NCBI RefSeq assembly: GCF_034480035.2
Contig: NZ_CP118753.2
Coordinates: forward strand, 917,001-981,000
Length of the DNA: 64,000 nt
DNA from: Methanosphaera sp. ISO3-F5
GTDB lineage: Archaea > Methanobacteriota > Methanobacteria > Methanobacteriales > Methanobacteriaceae
Reading direction: 5' to 3'
Every line of letters begins with the position of its first letter. Within the stretch, counting starts at the first letter, position 1. Below, piece by piece: positions 16,938 to 29,600 of the stretch. The position numbers were made by a program, and so were the translations under genes. A model generated the notes under the pieces. The model was not told the DNA's origin. It made no database searches and was given only the letters and a program-made list of their open reading frames with translations.

Positions 16938-19900
16938 GTGATAAATAAGAAATTAGTACTGCTTATATTAACAATAATACTAATCACAAGCCTAGGCGTA
17001 ATAAGTGCAACAGACATACAAGAAAACAGCACTGACACAAACACGATACAAAAAACACAAACAAGCACAAACCTACAGGAAAACACAAAAACAATCACAA
17101 AAGCAGAAAAACTAGAAAACAAAAAGGCAACAAACACAGAAGCACCAGACTATGAAACATTATATAACACACTAACAACCAGTACAAGTGACGAAGTAAC
17201 CGTAACACTAACAAGCACAACAGACACATACACAATCACAAAACCAGTAACACTAAACGAAGCAATAAACAAACTAACAATAAATGGTAATGGAAAAACA
17301 ATAAATGGAGACAATAAACATAATTTCCTGACAATTAAACATGCCTGTAACTTAATACTTAATAACATAACAATTACTAAATGTAATTCAACAGACATGT
17401 ATGGTGGAGCATTATACCAGGAAAATGGTAATATTACAATTAATAATTCCGCTTTCACAGAAAATCATGTGAATACAAGTTTAATATACCGTTTTGGTGG
17501 AGCAATAGCATTAAAAAATACTAACTTAAACGTGTTTAAATCAACATTCCAATCAAACGGAATACTGGAAGAAGAAATTAAATTACCTGAATATCAAGAT
17601 CAGAATATGTTTGGTGGAGCAATATACTTCAATGGAAAACAACACAATATCAGTATTATTGATTCTGAATTCAACGAAAATGGGTTAAGTACCGATAACA
17701 CATACCAGAGGGGTGGAGCATTATTTATAGATACTGCAGGCACTACCACTATCATAAATACAAAATTCTCATCCAACAAAGCAGGAGAAGGTGCAGGAAT
17801 TTATTATAATGGAGCTGAAGGAAGCACATTCAACATGAATGACACAGTATTTGAATATAATAATTATGATGTCATCTCCAATCTTGGAGCTGGATTATGC
17901 ATAGAAAACAATGGTAGTATTAGCTTCAATAATGTAAACTTCACAAAAAACATAGCATACCAGGGAAGTGGATTCTATTATATTGGATCTAAGGATAGTC
18001 ACATGCAACTAAGAAAATCCAATTTCGAATCAAATGGTTATAAAGAGGGTTTTCTTTTTAACTCGCATATTGGTAGTATCCAAATAGAAACGGATGGGTA
18101 CGTACTGGTAGAAGACTCTAACTTCACTTCAAACAAGGTAGAAGGATGGGGTGCAGGAGCAATAGACTATAATGGTGGTAATAACAGTATACTAGTGCTA
18201 GAAAACAATATATTTGATTCAAATGGTTTAGTAACTGAGAAAGTAGAAAGTGGGGCATTAGGCCTATGGACTAGTGGTAATGTCACCATAAATAACTGTT
18301 TATTAAAGAATAATAAGGCAGAATCATCTAGTGCAATCACATACCGTAACGGAAACAGGAACTCAAAACTAACTATTAACAATACAGTATTTGACTCTAA
18401 TAATTATGAAAATGAGGATAATAGATGTGCAGCAGTTGACATCCTGGCATATTGTGATGTAACAATAACCAATTCCGAGTTCAAATCCCATAAGGACAAT
18501 ACCAGCGCTCTTAGATTACAAGTCCTTGAGGGAAGCATCACTCTAGAAAATGATACATTTGATTCCAATATCAATACTGGTGAATTAGGAGCATTATTTA
18601 TCATGAGCAATGTCACAACATTGATAAAAAATGTTACATTCACAGATAATCTGGGTAAAAATGGTAGTGCCATGACATATTATGGTGCTGATAACAGTAC
18701 CCTAATATTATCAGATTCCTTGTTTGATAGAAATGATGAGTATACAAGGTATGAGAGTAATGGTGGAGCATTATATGCTATGATTAACGGTACAGTCCAT
18801 ATAACAAACACCACATTCACAGACAATAATGCAGAGAAAGGTGGAGCACTCTATGTATACAGTTTCGATAATGGTAATTTAAACATAACAAATTCCACAT
18901 TCAAAGAAAATAAAGCAGGCTATGGAGGTGCAACTTACATTGAAACTGAAGGAAATGTCAGCATAACCGATACTAGTTTCATTTCTAATCTTGGTGAAGA
19001 AGGATCTGGATTATTTTACAAGAATACTAACAATGGCGAATTAATTATAAGAAATTCATTATTTGATTCAAATGGTGAAGTAGGCTATGATTGTGAGGTT
19101 GGTGGAGCAATATACTTTGCATCAACAGGAAATATCCTGATAGATGATACAGATTTCACAAGAAACTATGCACAGTATGGTTCTGCAATATACTTCTATG
19201 CTGATGGTAATGCTAATATTACAGTAAATAATTCACGATTTAATGGTAATGGTGGAAGTGATGATGAGCCAGCACAGGGAGGAAGCATTATCCTTATCAG
19301 AGGGTATTGTCTAGTAAATAATTCTGAATTCATTAATAATTCAGCAGTTGATGGAAGTGCTATATGTTTAAGTGATTCATCATGTCTGGTGAATAATTCA
19401 TTATTCAAGAATAATCTTGTTAATAATGGATGTATCAATAACTATGATGGTAACCTTACAGTCATTTACAGTAAATTCATAGAAAACACTTTATATGAGA
19501 ATGAAGATGAAAGTGATGGATATGGTGTAGCAATCAATAATGGTGGAGGTAATGTAACAATAAATCATACAAAGTTTATAGGAAATAACTTTGGAGATAA
19601 TGTTTATGGTGAAAATAGTGGTGGAGCCATTTACTCAGATGACGGAAATCTATATATTGATAACAGTGAATTCATATCCAATAAGGCAGCAGAAACCGGT
19701 GGAGCAATAGAGACTTCAGGTAATGAATTAATCATCACAAATTCATTGTTTAAAAACAATAAAGTAATAGGTCAGGATACTAATGGTGGAGCTATAAGTG
19801 CAAGACATAAAAGGACAGTGATTGATAACTGTACATTCGATTCAAACACTGCAAAAGACGATGAAAATAGTGGTGGAGCTATATATGCACCAGATAATCA

Positions 19901-22900
19901 TTGGTATGAATATGATTACTTTAATGTAACAAACTGTGTATTCATAACCAACACTCCGAACACTTTCACACTATCTGGTAATAGGATAGTGTTGAATAAT
20001 AGTGACAATTATGTTCCGGACTTTGCAAATGTAACAGTATATGTTAATGAGGAAAACGGTGGAGTAAACACTACCCTAATAAGAGATCCTGAAACAGGTG
20101 ACGTATACATCAAGGATTACATTGCAAGTAAAACAAACTATGCATACAAAATAATAGTAACACAGACCGAGGAATCAGAATACTATGGATTAAACGACTT
20201 CATAAAAAACATCTACTATATAAAATTACCACACGACTACCTGTTATCAGTAACAGCAGACAATGTAACCCTGGAAGATAACACCACAATCAGGGGAAAA
20301 CTATACTACATTACAGAAGAAGGACAGGAAATAGCACTACCAAATAAAGACATAGAAATCTGGATAAACAACACACTTATAGACACTACAAGGACAAATG
20401 AGGACGGAACATACTCCTACAACCACACAGTTGACACCCTAGGAGAACATAACGTGGAAATAAAATTCACGGGAGATGCATATCTAAACGAAATAACAAA
20501 CCACACAACATTCAATGTAGAAAAACGAAACACCACAATAACAGTAACAGCAGAAAACACAACAATAAACAACCAGACAAATATCCACATAGAATTAAAG
20601 GACCATGAAGACAAGCCAGTAGCAAATGCAAACATAACAGTATACATAAACGAAAAAATAATAAACAAAGAAACAGACGAAAACGGTAAAATAAGCATAA
20701 CATACAACACAACACTAGCCAGCGAAAACCATGTATTCATATTATACGATGGAAACAATACATACAACCCATCACACAACATAACAACATTCATAGTAAA
20801 CAAACTAAACACAACAATAACAATACAGGCAACAAACTGCACAATCGGAGATACCATAACAATCAAGGGAAAACTAAGTGACCAACAACAAAAAGCAATA
20901 GCAAATGCAGCATTAATACTATTCATAGACGAAGAAGAAATACCATTAAACACTACCAGTAACGGAGAATTCACATACAATTACAAGACAATACACACCA
21001 AAGACAATTACATAGAAGTATTCTATGAAGGAAACGACACATACAAGGACACATACAACCACACAACATTCAACGTAGACAAGATCAACACAACAACCAC
21101 TGCAAATATAACAAGCCAAACAGTAGGAAACCTGTCATTCAATGTTAACATAAAAGGAGACGACAATAAAAAAATAAACAATGGAACAGTAATAGTAACT
21201 GATGAAAAAGGAGAAATCATAGCAGCACACAACATACAAGACAAGACAACACTCACAATACAGGACATAACTAGTGGAACATACACATTCAACATAACAT
21301 ATCAGGGAAACGACACATACAACCCATCCACAACAACACAAACAATAAAAATTAAAAAAGAAGCAAACATCACAATAAACGTAAAAAATAACACTGAAGG
21401 AAACGTGGAAATAGAAGTCACACTAACAGATGATAAAGATGAAACAATACCAGACCAGACAGTGGAAGTAACACTACCAAACGGTTCAAAAACAAACAAG
21501 ACCACAGACAAGAACGGAAAAATACTAATAAAAGATACCACCACACCACCAGGAAACACAAAAATAACAGTAAAAGTACCAGACACAAACGAAATAACAG
21601 GAACAAATAAAACCGAACAAATAACAATCCAACCAAACTACCAGAAAATCATTGACGAACTCGAAAAAACAAGTATTATAACAGCAATACCAGAAAACGG
21701 CACAGTAGACGACAACAAAGTCACAGTAACCCTAAATAATAAGATGGGAACACCAATAAGTAACGCACCAATCACAGTTAAAAACAGTAAAGGCTACATT
21801 ATTGGTAATGCAAGCACAGACAACAAAGGTATTGCAGTAATACCAGTAAAAACAAATGCTGGAACAGAGAACATCACAGTAACCTACCCTGGAAACGCTA
21901 AGTACTCGCCGGCCAGTACAACAGTTAGTATCACAACAAGTAAAAACAATGTAACAGTAACAGTTGATCCAGTATATGGAATAATCGGGGAAGACATCAT
22001 ACTAACAGCACACATTACTGACATTAAGGGTAATCCTGTCAGTGGCGGAAACCTTGTATTCAAACTAAACGGTAAAACACTACGAACAGATGGTAGATTT
22101 GACAGTAACGCAAGTGCATGGAAGTTCCAAGTTAAAAATGGAATAGTAACAATAAAAATCAATGCTGACCTTTACCTGCGTAACACTAAAAACCTAACAG
22201 CAAGCTACAGTGGAAGCTACAAGTACAATGAAGCAAAAAGCAAGACAGTAACTGCCCAGATCAAGAAACGAAATGCTAAATTAACAGTAACAACAAGTCC
22301 TAAAGCACAGAAACAATACAACAAGATAACATTCACGGCAAAACTAACAGACACAACACCAAACACCAAAAACACTACAGCAATGAGTACTGGTACCAAG
22401 GTAATATTCAAGGTTAACGGTAAAACAATAAAAGACAACAAAGGAAACAACTTACAGGTAAAAGTTGTTAACAACACTGCAACCTACAAGTACACTGTAC
22501 CGGCTGGTATGGGTGGAATCAGTAAGGACGGGTCAATACGTGACTACACTGTAGAGGCTGTACTGGTAAGTGACACTTACTACCCGGACACAAGGAATAC
22601 TGCAACCTTCAACATACAGAGAAGTCCAACAAGTATAAACATTAACAAGGTATCTGTAAACAATAAAAACATGTTAACAGTAAGTGCAGATATCAAGGAC
22701 TACAAGAACAATTATGTTATCGGAAACAGTAGTATAAACATTAAAATTAATGGTAAAAGTTATGTTAACCCTAAAACTGGTAAGACTCAGAACTTCCGGG
22801 CAGTAAATGGTAAATTAAGCCTTAAGAATATTCAGGTAAAACAGGATATTAAAATCAAGAATGTTATGATTGTGACTGGTGCTCGTCAGGCTTACCTTGG

Positions 22901-22937
22901 ACAGCGTAATGAGACAAGTAATATTGTTAAAATTTAA
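16938..22937 (+). CDS. Giant adhesin-like surface protein
   Basis: 1,999 residues. The N-terminal signal peptide is hydrophobic (KKLVLLILTIILITSLGVISA, split near residue 24). Residues about 70-1,030 are parallel beta-helix repeats with recurring GGAI/GGAL and INNS/ITNTTF motifs, the pattern of Methanobacteriales adhesin-like proteins. Residues about 1,090-1,999 are Ig-like repeats of about 85-90 residues, rich in NxT/NxS sequons. No sortase motif or C-terminal helix is seen; it ends ARQAYLGQRNETSNIVKI. The start is GTG 16938, about 10 bases after GGAGG, because the nearer ATG 16932 runs into a stop. Likely exported and held at the pseudomurein wall. Paralogue of the next gene. Confidence 0.9.
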   Translation: MINKKLVLLILTIILITSLGVISATDIQENSTDTNTIQKTQTSTNLQENTKTITKAEKLENKKATNTEAPDYETLYNTLTTSTSDEVTVTLTSTTDTYTITKPVTLNEAINKLTINGNGKTINGDNKHNFLTIKHACNLILNNITITKCNSTDMYGGALYQENGNITINNSAFTENHVNTSLIYRFGGAIALKNTNLNVFKSTFQSNGILEEEIKLPEYQDQNMFGGAIYFNGKQHNISIIDSEFNENGLSTDNTYQRGGALFIDTAGTTTIINTKFSSNKAGEGAGIYYNGAEGSTFNMNDTVFEYNNYDVISNLGAGLCIENNGSISFNNVNFTKNIAYQGSGFYYIGSKDSHMQLRKSNFESNGYKEGFLFNSHIGSIQIETDGYVLVEDSNFTSNKVEGWGAGAIDYNGGNNSILVLENNIFDSNGLVTEKVESGALGLWTSGNVTINNCLLKNNKAESSSAITYRNGNRNSKLTINNTVFDSNNYENEDNRCAAVDILAYCDVTITNSEFKSHKDNTSALRLQVLEGSITLENDTFDSNINTGELGALFIMSNVTTLIKNVTFTDNLGKNGSAMTYYGADNSTLILSDSLFDRNDEYTRYESNGGALYAMINGTVHITNTTFTDNNAEKGGALYVYSFDNGNLNITNSTFKENKAGYGGATYIETEGNVSITDTSFISNLGEEGSGLFYKNTNNGELIIRNSLFDSNGEVGYDCEVGGAIYFASTGNILIDDTDFTRNYAQYGSAIYFYADGNANITVNNSRFNGNGGSDDEPAQGGSIILIRGYCLVNNSEFINNSAVDGSAICLSDSSCLVNNSLFKNNLVNNGCINNYDGNLTVIYSKFIENTLYENEDESDGYGVAINNGGGNVTINHTKFIGNNFGDNVYGENSGGAIYSDDGNLYIDNSEFISNKAAETGGAIETSGNELIITNSLFKNNKVIGQDTNGGAISARHKRTVIDNCTFDSNTAKDDENSGGAIYAPDNHWYEYDYFNVTNCVFITNTPNTFTLSGNRIVLNNSDNYVPDFANVTVYVNEENGGVNTTLIRDPETGDVYIKDYIASKTNYAYKIIVTQTEESEYYGLNDFIKNIYYIKLPHDYLLSVTADNVTLEDNTTIRGKLYYITEEGQEIALPNKDIEIWINNTLIDTTRTNEDGTYSYNHTVDTLGEHNVEIKFTGDAYLNEITNHTTFNVEKRNTTITVTAENTTINNQTNIHIELKDHEDKPVANANITVYINEKIINKETDENGKISITYNTTLASENHVFILYDGNNTYNPSHNITTFIVNKLNTTITIQATNCTIGDTITIKGKLSDQQQKAIANAALILFIDEEEIPLNTTSNGEFTYNYKTIHTKDNYIEVFYEGNDTYKDTYNHTTFNVDKINTTTTANITSQTVGNLSFNVNIKGDDNKKINNGTVIVTDEKGEIIAAHNIQDKTTLTIQDITSGTYTFNITYQGNDTYNPSTTTQTIKIKKEANITINVKNNTEGNVEIEVTLTDDKDETIPDQTVEVTLPNGSKTNKTTDKNGKILIKDTTTPPGNTKITVKVPDTNEITGTNKTEQITIQPNYQKIIDELEKTSIITAIPENGTVDDNKVTVTLNNKMGTPISNAPITVKNSKGYIIGNASTDNKGIAVIPVKTNAGTENITVTYPGNAKYSPASTTVSITTSKNNVTVTVDPVYGIIGEDIILTAHITDIKGNPVSGGNLVFKLNGKTLRTDGRFDSNASAWKFQVKNGIVTIKINADLYLRNTKNLTASYSGSYKYNEAKSKTVTAQIKKRNAKLTVTTSPKAQKQYNKITFTAKLTDTTPNTKNTTAMSTGTKVIFKVNGKTIKDNKGNNLQVKVVNNTATYKYTVPAGMGGISKDGSIRDYTVEAVLVSDTYYPDTRNTATFNIQRSPTSININKVSVNNKNMLTVSADIKDYKNNYVIGNSSINIKINGKSYVNPKTGKTQNFRAVNGKLSLKNIQVKQDIKIKNVMIVTGARQAYLGQRNETSNIVKI

Positions 22938-23604
22938 TCAAACTTTTCTCTTTCTCTCTTTTTTTTTGATATGGATTGCAAATATTATTCTTTTTTTTAG
23001 TGCTATTTTAATCATGGAACATTTGAATAATGTTTAATTTAAATGTAATTAATTCTTATAAGAGCTTCTTTTTTATAAAATATTTTTCTAATTTGAATAA
23101 TGGTTATTTGATAACTTATTTTAACATATTTTGGTTATTTTGGGATTATTTTAATTATTATCCTTTTTTTATTGTTTATTCATATTTTTTTAAAATTTAA
23201 TTGGTTATTTTGTGGGTTGTTTTTTCTTATTCTTCCTTTAATTTTACTATAATATATTTCGTTTTATGATATATTTTTAAATGATATGTATCTTATTTTT
23301 TGTAGATTTTTATGGGAATGTTTGCCGGATATTTTTTTTTATTTTCTAAGAAATTATAATAAAATTTAATAGTTTTGTAATATAACTATATATAGTTAAT
23401 TTTGTTGTTTTAATAGGGCATAAAATAAATTATATTAGATTAAACAATTATTAATAAAATAAATAACTATATAAATAATTATTAACTTTCATATTAATAC
23501 TTTAAACAATATTATTATTGAAAAAACATATGGAAAAAAACATATTCAAACCCCTTTATAACAGTGGCATTAATTAACTAATCATCAATCTAAAGGAGGA
23601 AAAA
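22938..23604. other. Intergenic region between the two giant adhesin genes
   Basis: No gene is seen in about 670 bases. It starts with pyrimidine-rich runs (CTTTTCTCTTTCTCTC then TTTTTTTTT, about 22942-22968) that suit archaeal termination. It ends with the ribosome-binding site AAAGGAGGAAAAA before the next gene. The middle is T-rich and without clear structure. Confidence 0.5.
22944..22968 (+). terminator. Pyrimidine/T-run terminator after the first adhesin gene
   Basis: A CT-rich stretch passing into nine consecutive T residues immediately follows the stop codon. Archaeal RNA polymerase commonly terminates at oligo-T runs on the non-template strand. Confidence 0.4.
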
Positions 23605-26600
23605 ATGGTGATAAATAAGAAATTCTTCTTCATTTCACTAATAATCATACTTATCATGAGCTTAACCGTGATAAGTGCAACAGATGATTCAGGTAATTAC
23701 ACAACAGACCAGACATCACCAACACTCAAAGATATACAATCAGACACCACACCACAAACAACAAAAACCATAAACAAGAACACACAAACCAACACCAAAG
23801 AAGCAGCCAACACGAGCGTGACAAGTTACACACAACTATACGAAACACTCACAAGCTCAACAGCTGATGAAGACACAACAGTAAACCTGGGCGGAGATGA
23901 AGAAACATATACAATAACCGATACCATAACAGTTAATGAAGCAATAAAAAAACTCGTAATAAATGGTAACGGAAAAACAATAGATGGAAACAACGAAAAA
24001 CAATTCCTAATAGTAAATCATGCATGTAACCTAGTAATAAACAACCTTACAATCAAAGGATGTAATAATACAAGAGAACCAATTGGACATGTTGGTGGAG
24101 GAGCAATCTACACAAACAATACGGATATAACTCTTGAAAATGTTAATTTTATTAACAATTTAGCATATGTAAATCCTAAACCAAATATAGACTATGGTGA
24201 TGATTATTCATATGCAAGAGGTGGAGCATTATCTGTCAGTAATGGAAAAGCTACCATAATTGGTTCAACATTTGATAACAACAAGGTAGATTTCCGTCCA
24301 TATACTTTCGTAGCTGATCCTGATGAATATTATACATATCTTGCAGATAGTGAGGCAGGAGCATTATTTGTGGAAAATTCAACTCTAGAAATATCAAACT
24401 CCAATTTCATTAACAACGATGCAAATTTCTTTGCTGGTGCAATATTAATACAGAATAGTCAGAGTAAAATTAACAATACTTACTTCTCATCAAACAGAGC
24501 ATATGCAGGTGGAGCAATCTACTATGATGGGGATGATAAAAGCACACTAGAAATAGCCAATTCAACATTTGAAGATCACGAATACATAAAAGAAGTAACC
24601 TACTGGGATTTCACTACTGACTGGGAACAAAAAACTCGTTTAGAAGTGGATGGATACGGGGGAGCTTTACTAATACGATCCAATAATACTGTAATCATAA
24701 ACAACACTGTATTCACACATAACCTTGTAGACAAAGGTGCAGCAATAATGTACTATGGTAAAGCTGCAAGTAAACTGATCATAGACAAGTCAAAATTCAC
24801 AGAAAATGGGGTCGATGACACTGAAAGATTCTATACTAATGCAGGTGGAGCAATAAACATAGAAACATTAGGAAATACAACTATTACAAACACAATCTTT
24901 GACTCCAACACAGCACAAGGATACGGTGGAGCAATAAGCTACTATGGACTATTCTCAACAAACTTGGAAATTGACAACACAACATTCACATCAAACAAAG
25001 CTAATGTTGGTGGAGCAATAGACATGGAAACTATTGGAAAAACCAAAATAACCAACTCAACATTCACCACAAACCAAGCATATTACGACGGAGCAATATC
25101 ATATACATCAATAGACATTAACGGTGACGAGTTCCTAATTGGAACTGAAACAGTAAGCATCGAGGATATGGGTGAAATAAACTTAATAATAGATAATTCT
25201 ATCTTCGAATCAAACACTGCTGAAAGTTATGCTGGAGCAATATCCGCATCAAATCCACAGAACATGTCAATTACAAACAGTAAATTCAACTCAAACAATG
25301 GTACGTTCGGAGCAGTAGCAATCGTTAACGCTCAAGACAATACGGTTATTGAAAATGTTACTTTTGATTCTAACATTGGAATTTTAAATGGTGGAGCAAT
25401 CACATTTATCAACAACGCAACTGCAACCATAAAAAACAGCACATTTACAAATAATACTGGTGCAAGTAGTGGTGCAATAGTATACTTTGGATTTAATGAA
25501 AGTAATATTAACATAACAGATTCAGAATTCTATTTAAATGGTTATGCTGAAGAGGAACCTAGTAAACATGGTGGAGCAATAGCTATACAAACATATGGTA
25601 ATGTAACATTAGACAACAACAATTTCACATCAAACATTGCAGATGAGGGTGGAGCAATCTACTATACCAGCAAATTTGATGAAGAATTACAGATTGAATC
25701 AAAAGACACTAAACTGGTTATCAATAACAGTAACTTCAATTCACACGTTTATGATTCAAGAATTGGAATGCCAACTTCTGGAGGGGCATTATATATTGAA
25801 TCTAATAATTCTGTGATTATAGAAAACAGTAACTTTACAGAAAATCAGGCAGTGCAGGGTGGAGCAATAAATTATAACGGTTACAGTGAAAGCGATTTGA
25901 CAATCTGTTCATCAAAATTTGATTCAAACGGAATATTTTCAACTCATGAATCAACAATTGGTGGGGCAATATCGATAGAAAGTGAGGGTAATATAACAAT
26001 TAATGATTCCAAGTTCACAGGAAATCATGGACAAGAAGCTGCTATAATATATTATATTAATGCAAATGAAAACACATCATTTATAGTAGATAAGAGCATT
26101 TTTAATTCAAATGGAGATACATATGGTTATAATAGTTACCATACTTATCAAGGAATATACACGAAAAATGTAAAAAACATAAGTATTACAAATTCAGAAT
26201 TCAAAAACAATCTAATGAATTACGGTTTAATTTATTCCGATAATGAATTAGAAAACAGTTCCATATTGATTAAGAATGTAACAATAGAATCTACGGGTAA
26301 AACAGCTCATCATACTGAATCAGCGATAACTCTGTATAATTATGAAAATGTTAATATAATAAATACTACATTCTATGATAATATTGCTTGTGAAGGTGTA
26401 TTGTATATACGTTATTCTAATAATACTCTTATCGAAAATTCTACCTTTGATACCAATGGACAAATTCGTAATGCCAACGATGTTAGTGGTCATATCTTAT
26501 ACATAGAGGATTCAACTAATTTAACAGTATCCAATTCCAAATTCTTTAATAACAGAATAAATAGTGAAGGAGTTATTAGTTTTCATTCACAATTAAATGA

Positions 26601-29600
26601 TACTTATGTGAATATTACTGATTCAGTATTTGATTCTAATAAGGGTACAACAGGAGGAATACTAAACTTACGTACTTATAGTGGTAATGTGTATCTTATC
26701 AACTCTAACATCACAAACAATGTAGTAAATAATGAAAGTTATACAAGTGAATATTATGGCCTGATAATATACAATACAGCAGATAGGTATTATGATAGTG
26801 ATAATTATGAATATATCTACTATAATGGAAGTAACATATACATTAACAACAGTAACTTCATAGGAAACGGTCTTCCAAAAGAATATTCAAATATACAACA
26901 TGCATCTAGTTTAATATATCATGATGCTAACTCAAATTTAACTATTGATAATTCTAATTTCACTGCAAATCGTGGAGGAGATTATGAAGCAGGATTAATA
27001 TATTATTCTGATACAAATCCAGACATACTACTACTCATCAACAACACGTCATTCAAAGATAATATAATATTACATACAGGTGAAGACATCAGTATCAGGA
27101 ATATGATAATATATGCACTAGGAAATGTTAGAATTGATAACAGTCTTTTCAGCAACAACCGATTTGATGATTCAAGAATTGTTAAAGAAAATATGGAAAA
27201 GAAAATTACTGTAATTGATGGAGAATGTAATGTAACCAACACAATATTTGTAGATAATTACCATTCCAACTTTATTATCCAGGATAACAAAATCGTTCTA
27301 GACACTATCAATTATGTATCGACAGGACTATTGGATGATGGTTACATTCCAGACTTTGGAGATGTAGTAATATATGTAGATGAGAGTGATGAAGGAAAAC
27401 ATTACAAGTTAGTATCAGAAACAGATGCAGAAACAGGAATAAGAAAAACATATGTACAAGACTTCAAGGTAGATGATGAAAATTATGTGATAAAAATGGT
27501 GGTAAACCAGACCAGCGAATCACAATACTATGAAGATCAAACTTTCCACAACAACACATACTACTTCATATTACCACACGATTATAAACTAACAGTAAAC
27601 GCAACAAGCCCAATATACGTGGGAGATAACACAACAATCACAGGAAAAGCATACTACACCAAATCAGATGGAACAATAGTAGCATTCACAGAAAAACCAG
27701 TAGACCTATACATTAACGGAACATACATAGCAACAACAAACACAGACAGTAATGGAGGATACGAATTCAATTACACCGGAAACATTATAGGAACACATAA
27801 TATTACAATAGGATTCAACAAGACAATATACCTGCCAAAAACTACAAACACAACCACATTCACAGTACTAATCAGGGAAAGCATCCTAAACATTGATGTA
27901 AACAATACAAAAATAGGAGACAAAACAAACATCACAATCACACTCAAAGACAAGACAGGTAAACCAATAAGCAACGCACCAATACAATACCTCGTAGATG
28001 ATAAGCTGGCAAACGGCACAACAGATGAAAACGGTACACTCAAAATTACATCTGAAATAGAATACACAGGACATAACTATGTAGTAGCATCATATGCTGG
28101 AAACTACAGCTACACAGATGCAATAAACTCAACAATATTCACGGTAGACAAACTCAACACCACTGCAACAATAACCGCAACAAACACAACACTCGGCAAA
28201 GAAACAACAATAACCGGAAAAATAGTGGATGAAAACAATAAAGGAATAAAAGTACCAGTAATCATATACATAGACGAGGAAACTATAAACACAGAAACTG
28301 ATGAAACAGGTTCATTCACATTCACATACCCAGCAACATTAGCAGGTGAAAACCATGTTGCAATATTCTATGAAGGAAACGACACCTACGCAGACAGTAC
28401 CAACAAAACCAGCTTCCACGTGGAAAAACATAACACCACAATAACAGTAACAGCACAAAACACTAAACTCGGCGAAAAAACAACTATCCGAGGAAAACTA
28501 GTGGACGAAAATGGTAACAAAGTACCAAATGCACCAGTAATACTTATCATAGAAGATGAAGAAGTAGACCTCACAACCAATGCTAATGGTGAATTCACAT
28601 ACAACTACACAACCAAGTATGAAAATGAAAACTTCGTAGAAGTATTCTATGAAGGAAACGACACACACAAGGACAGCTTCAACCATGCAAAATTCAACGT
28701 AACCAAAAAAGCAGAAGCACAAATTGATATTGATATCTTAAATGATACAGTAGGAAACGTTGAAATAGAAGTAACAGTAACTGATGAAAAAGCAAAAGCA
28801 TTACCAGACCAGACAGTGGAAGTAACACTACCAAACGGTACAAAAACAAACATGACCACTGACAAGGATGGTAAAATACGGGTAAAAGACACTACCTCAC
28901 CAGAAGGAAACACTAACATAACAGTAAAAGTACCAGACAGTGCAGATGTAACTGGAACAAACAAAACCAAACAGTTCACAATAGAACCAGACTACCAGAA
29001 AATCATAGAAGACATGAAAGATAAAATACAAGAACTAGAAGACACACTGGACAAACTAAACAAAACTAGTATTATAACAGCAATCCCAGAGGAAAGCACT
29101 GTGGATGATGCAGAAGTCACAGTAACCCTAAATAATAAGATGGGAACACCAATCACTAATGCACCAATAACAGTCAAAAACAGTAAAGGCGAAATTATTG
29201 GTAACGCAAGCACAGATAACAAAGGTATTGCAGTAATACCAGTAGATACCAAAGCAGGAACAGAGAACATCACAGTAACATACTCTGGAAACAGTAAGTA
29301 CACACCAGCAGAAACTACTGTAACAATGAAAACAGTTAAAAACAATGTAACAGTAACAGTAGACCCAGTAGAAGGAATAATAGGCGAGAAAATCACATTA
29401 ACAGCACATGTCACTGACATTAAGGGTAATCCTGTAAATGGTGGAAACCTTGTATTCAAACTAAACGGTAAAACACTAAGAACAGATGGTAGATTTGACA
29501 GTAACGCAAGTGCATGGAAGTTCCAAGTTAAAAATGGAATAGTAACAATAAAAATCAATGCTGACCTTTACCTACGTAACACTAAAAACCTAACAGCATC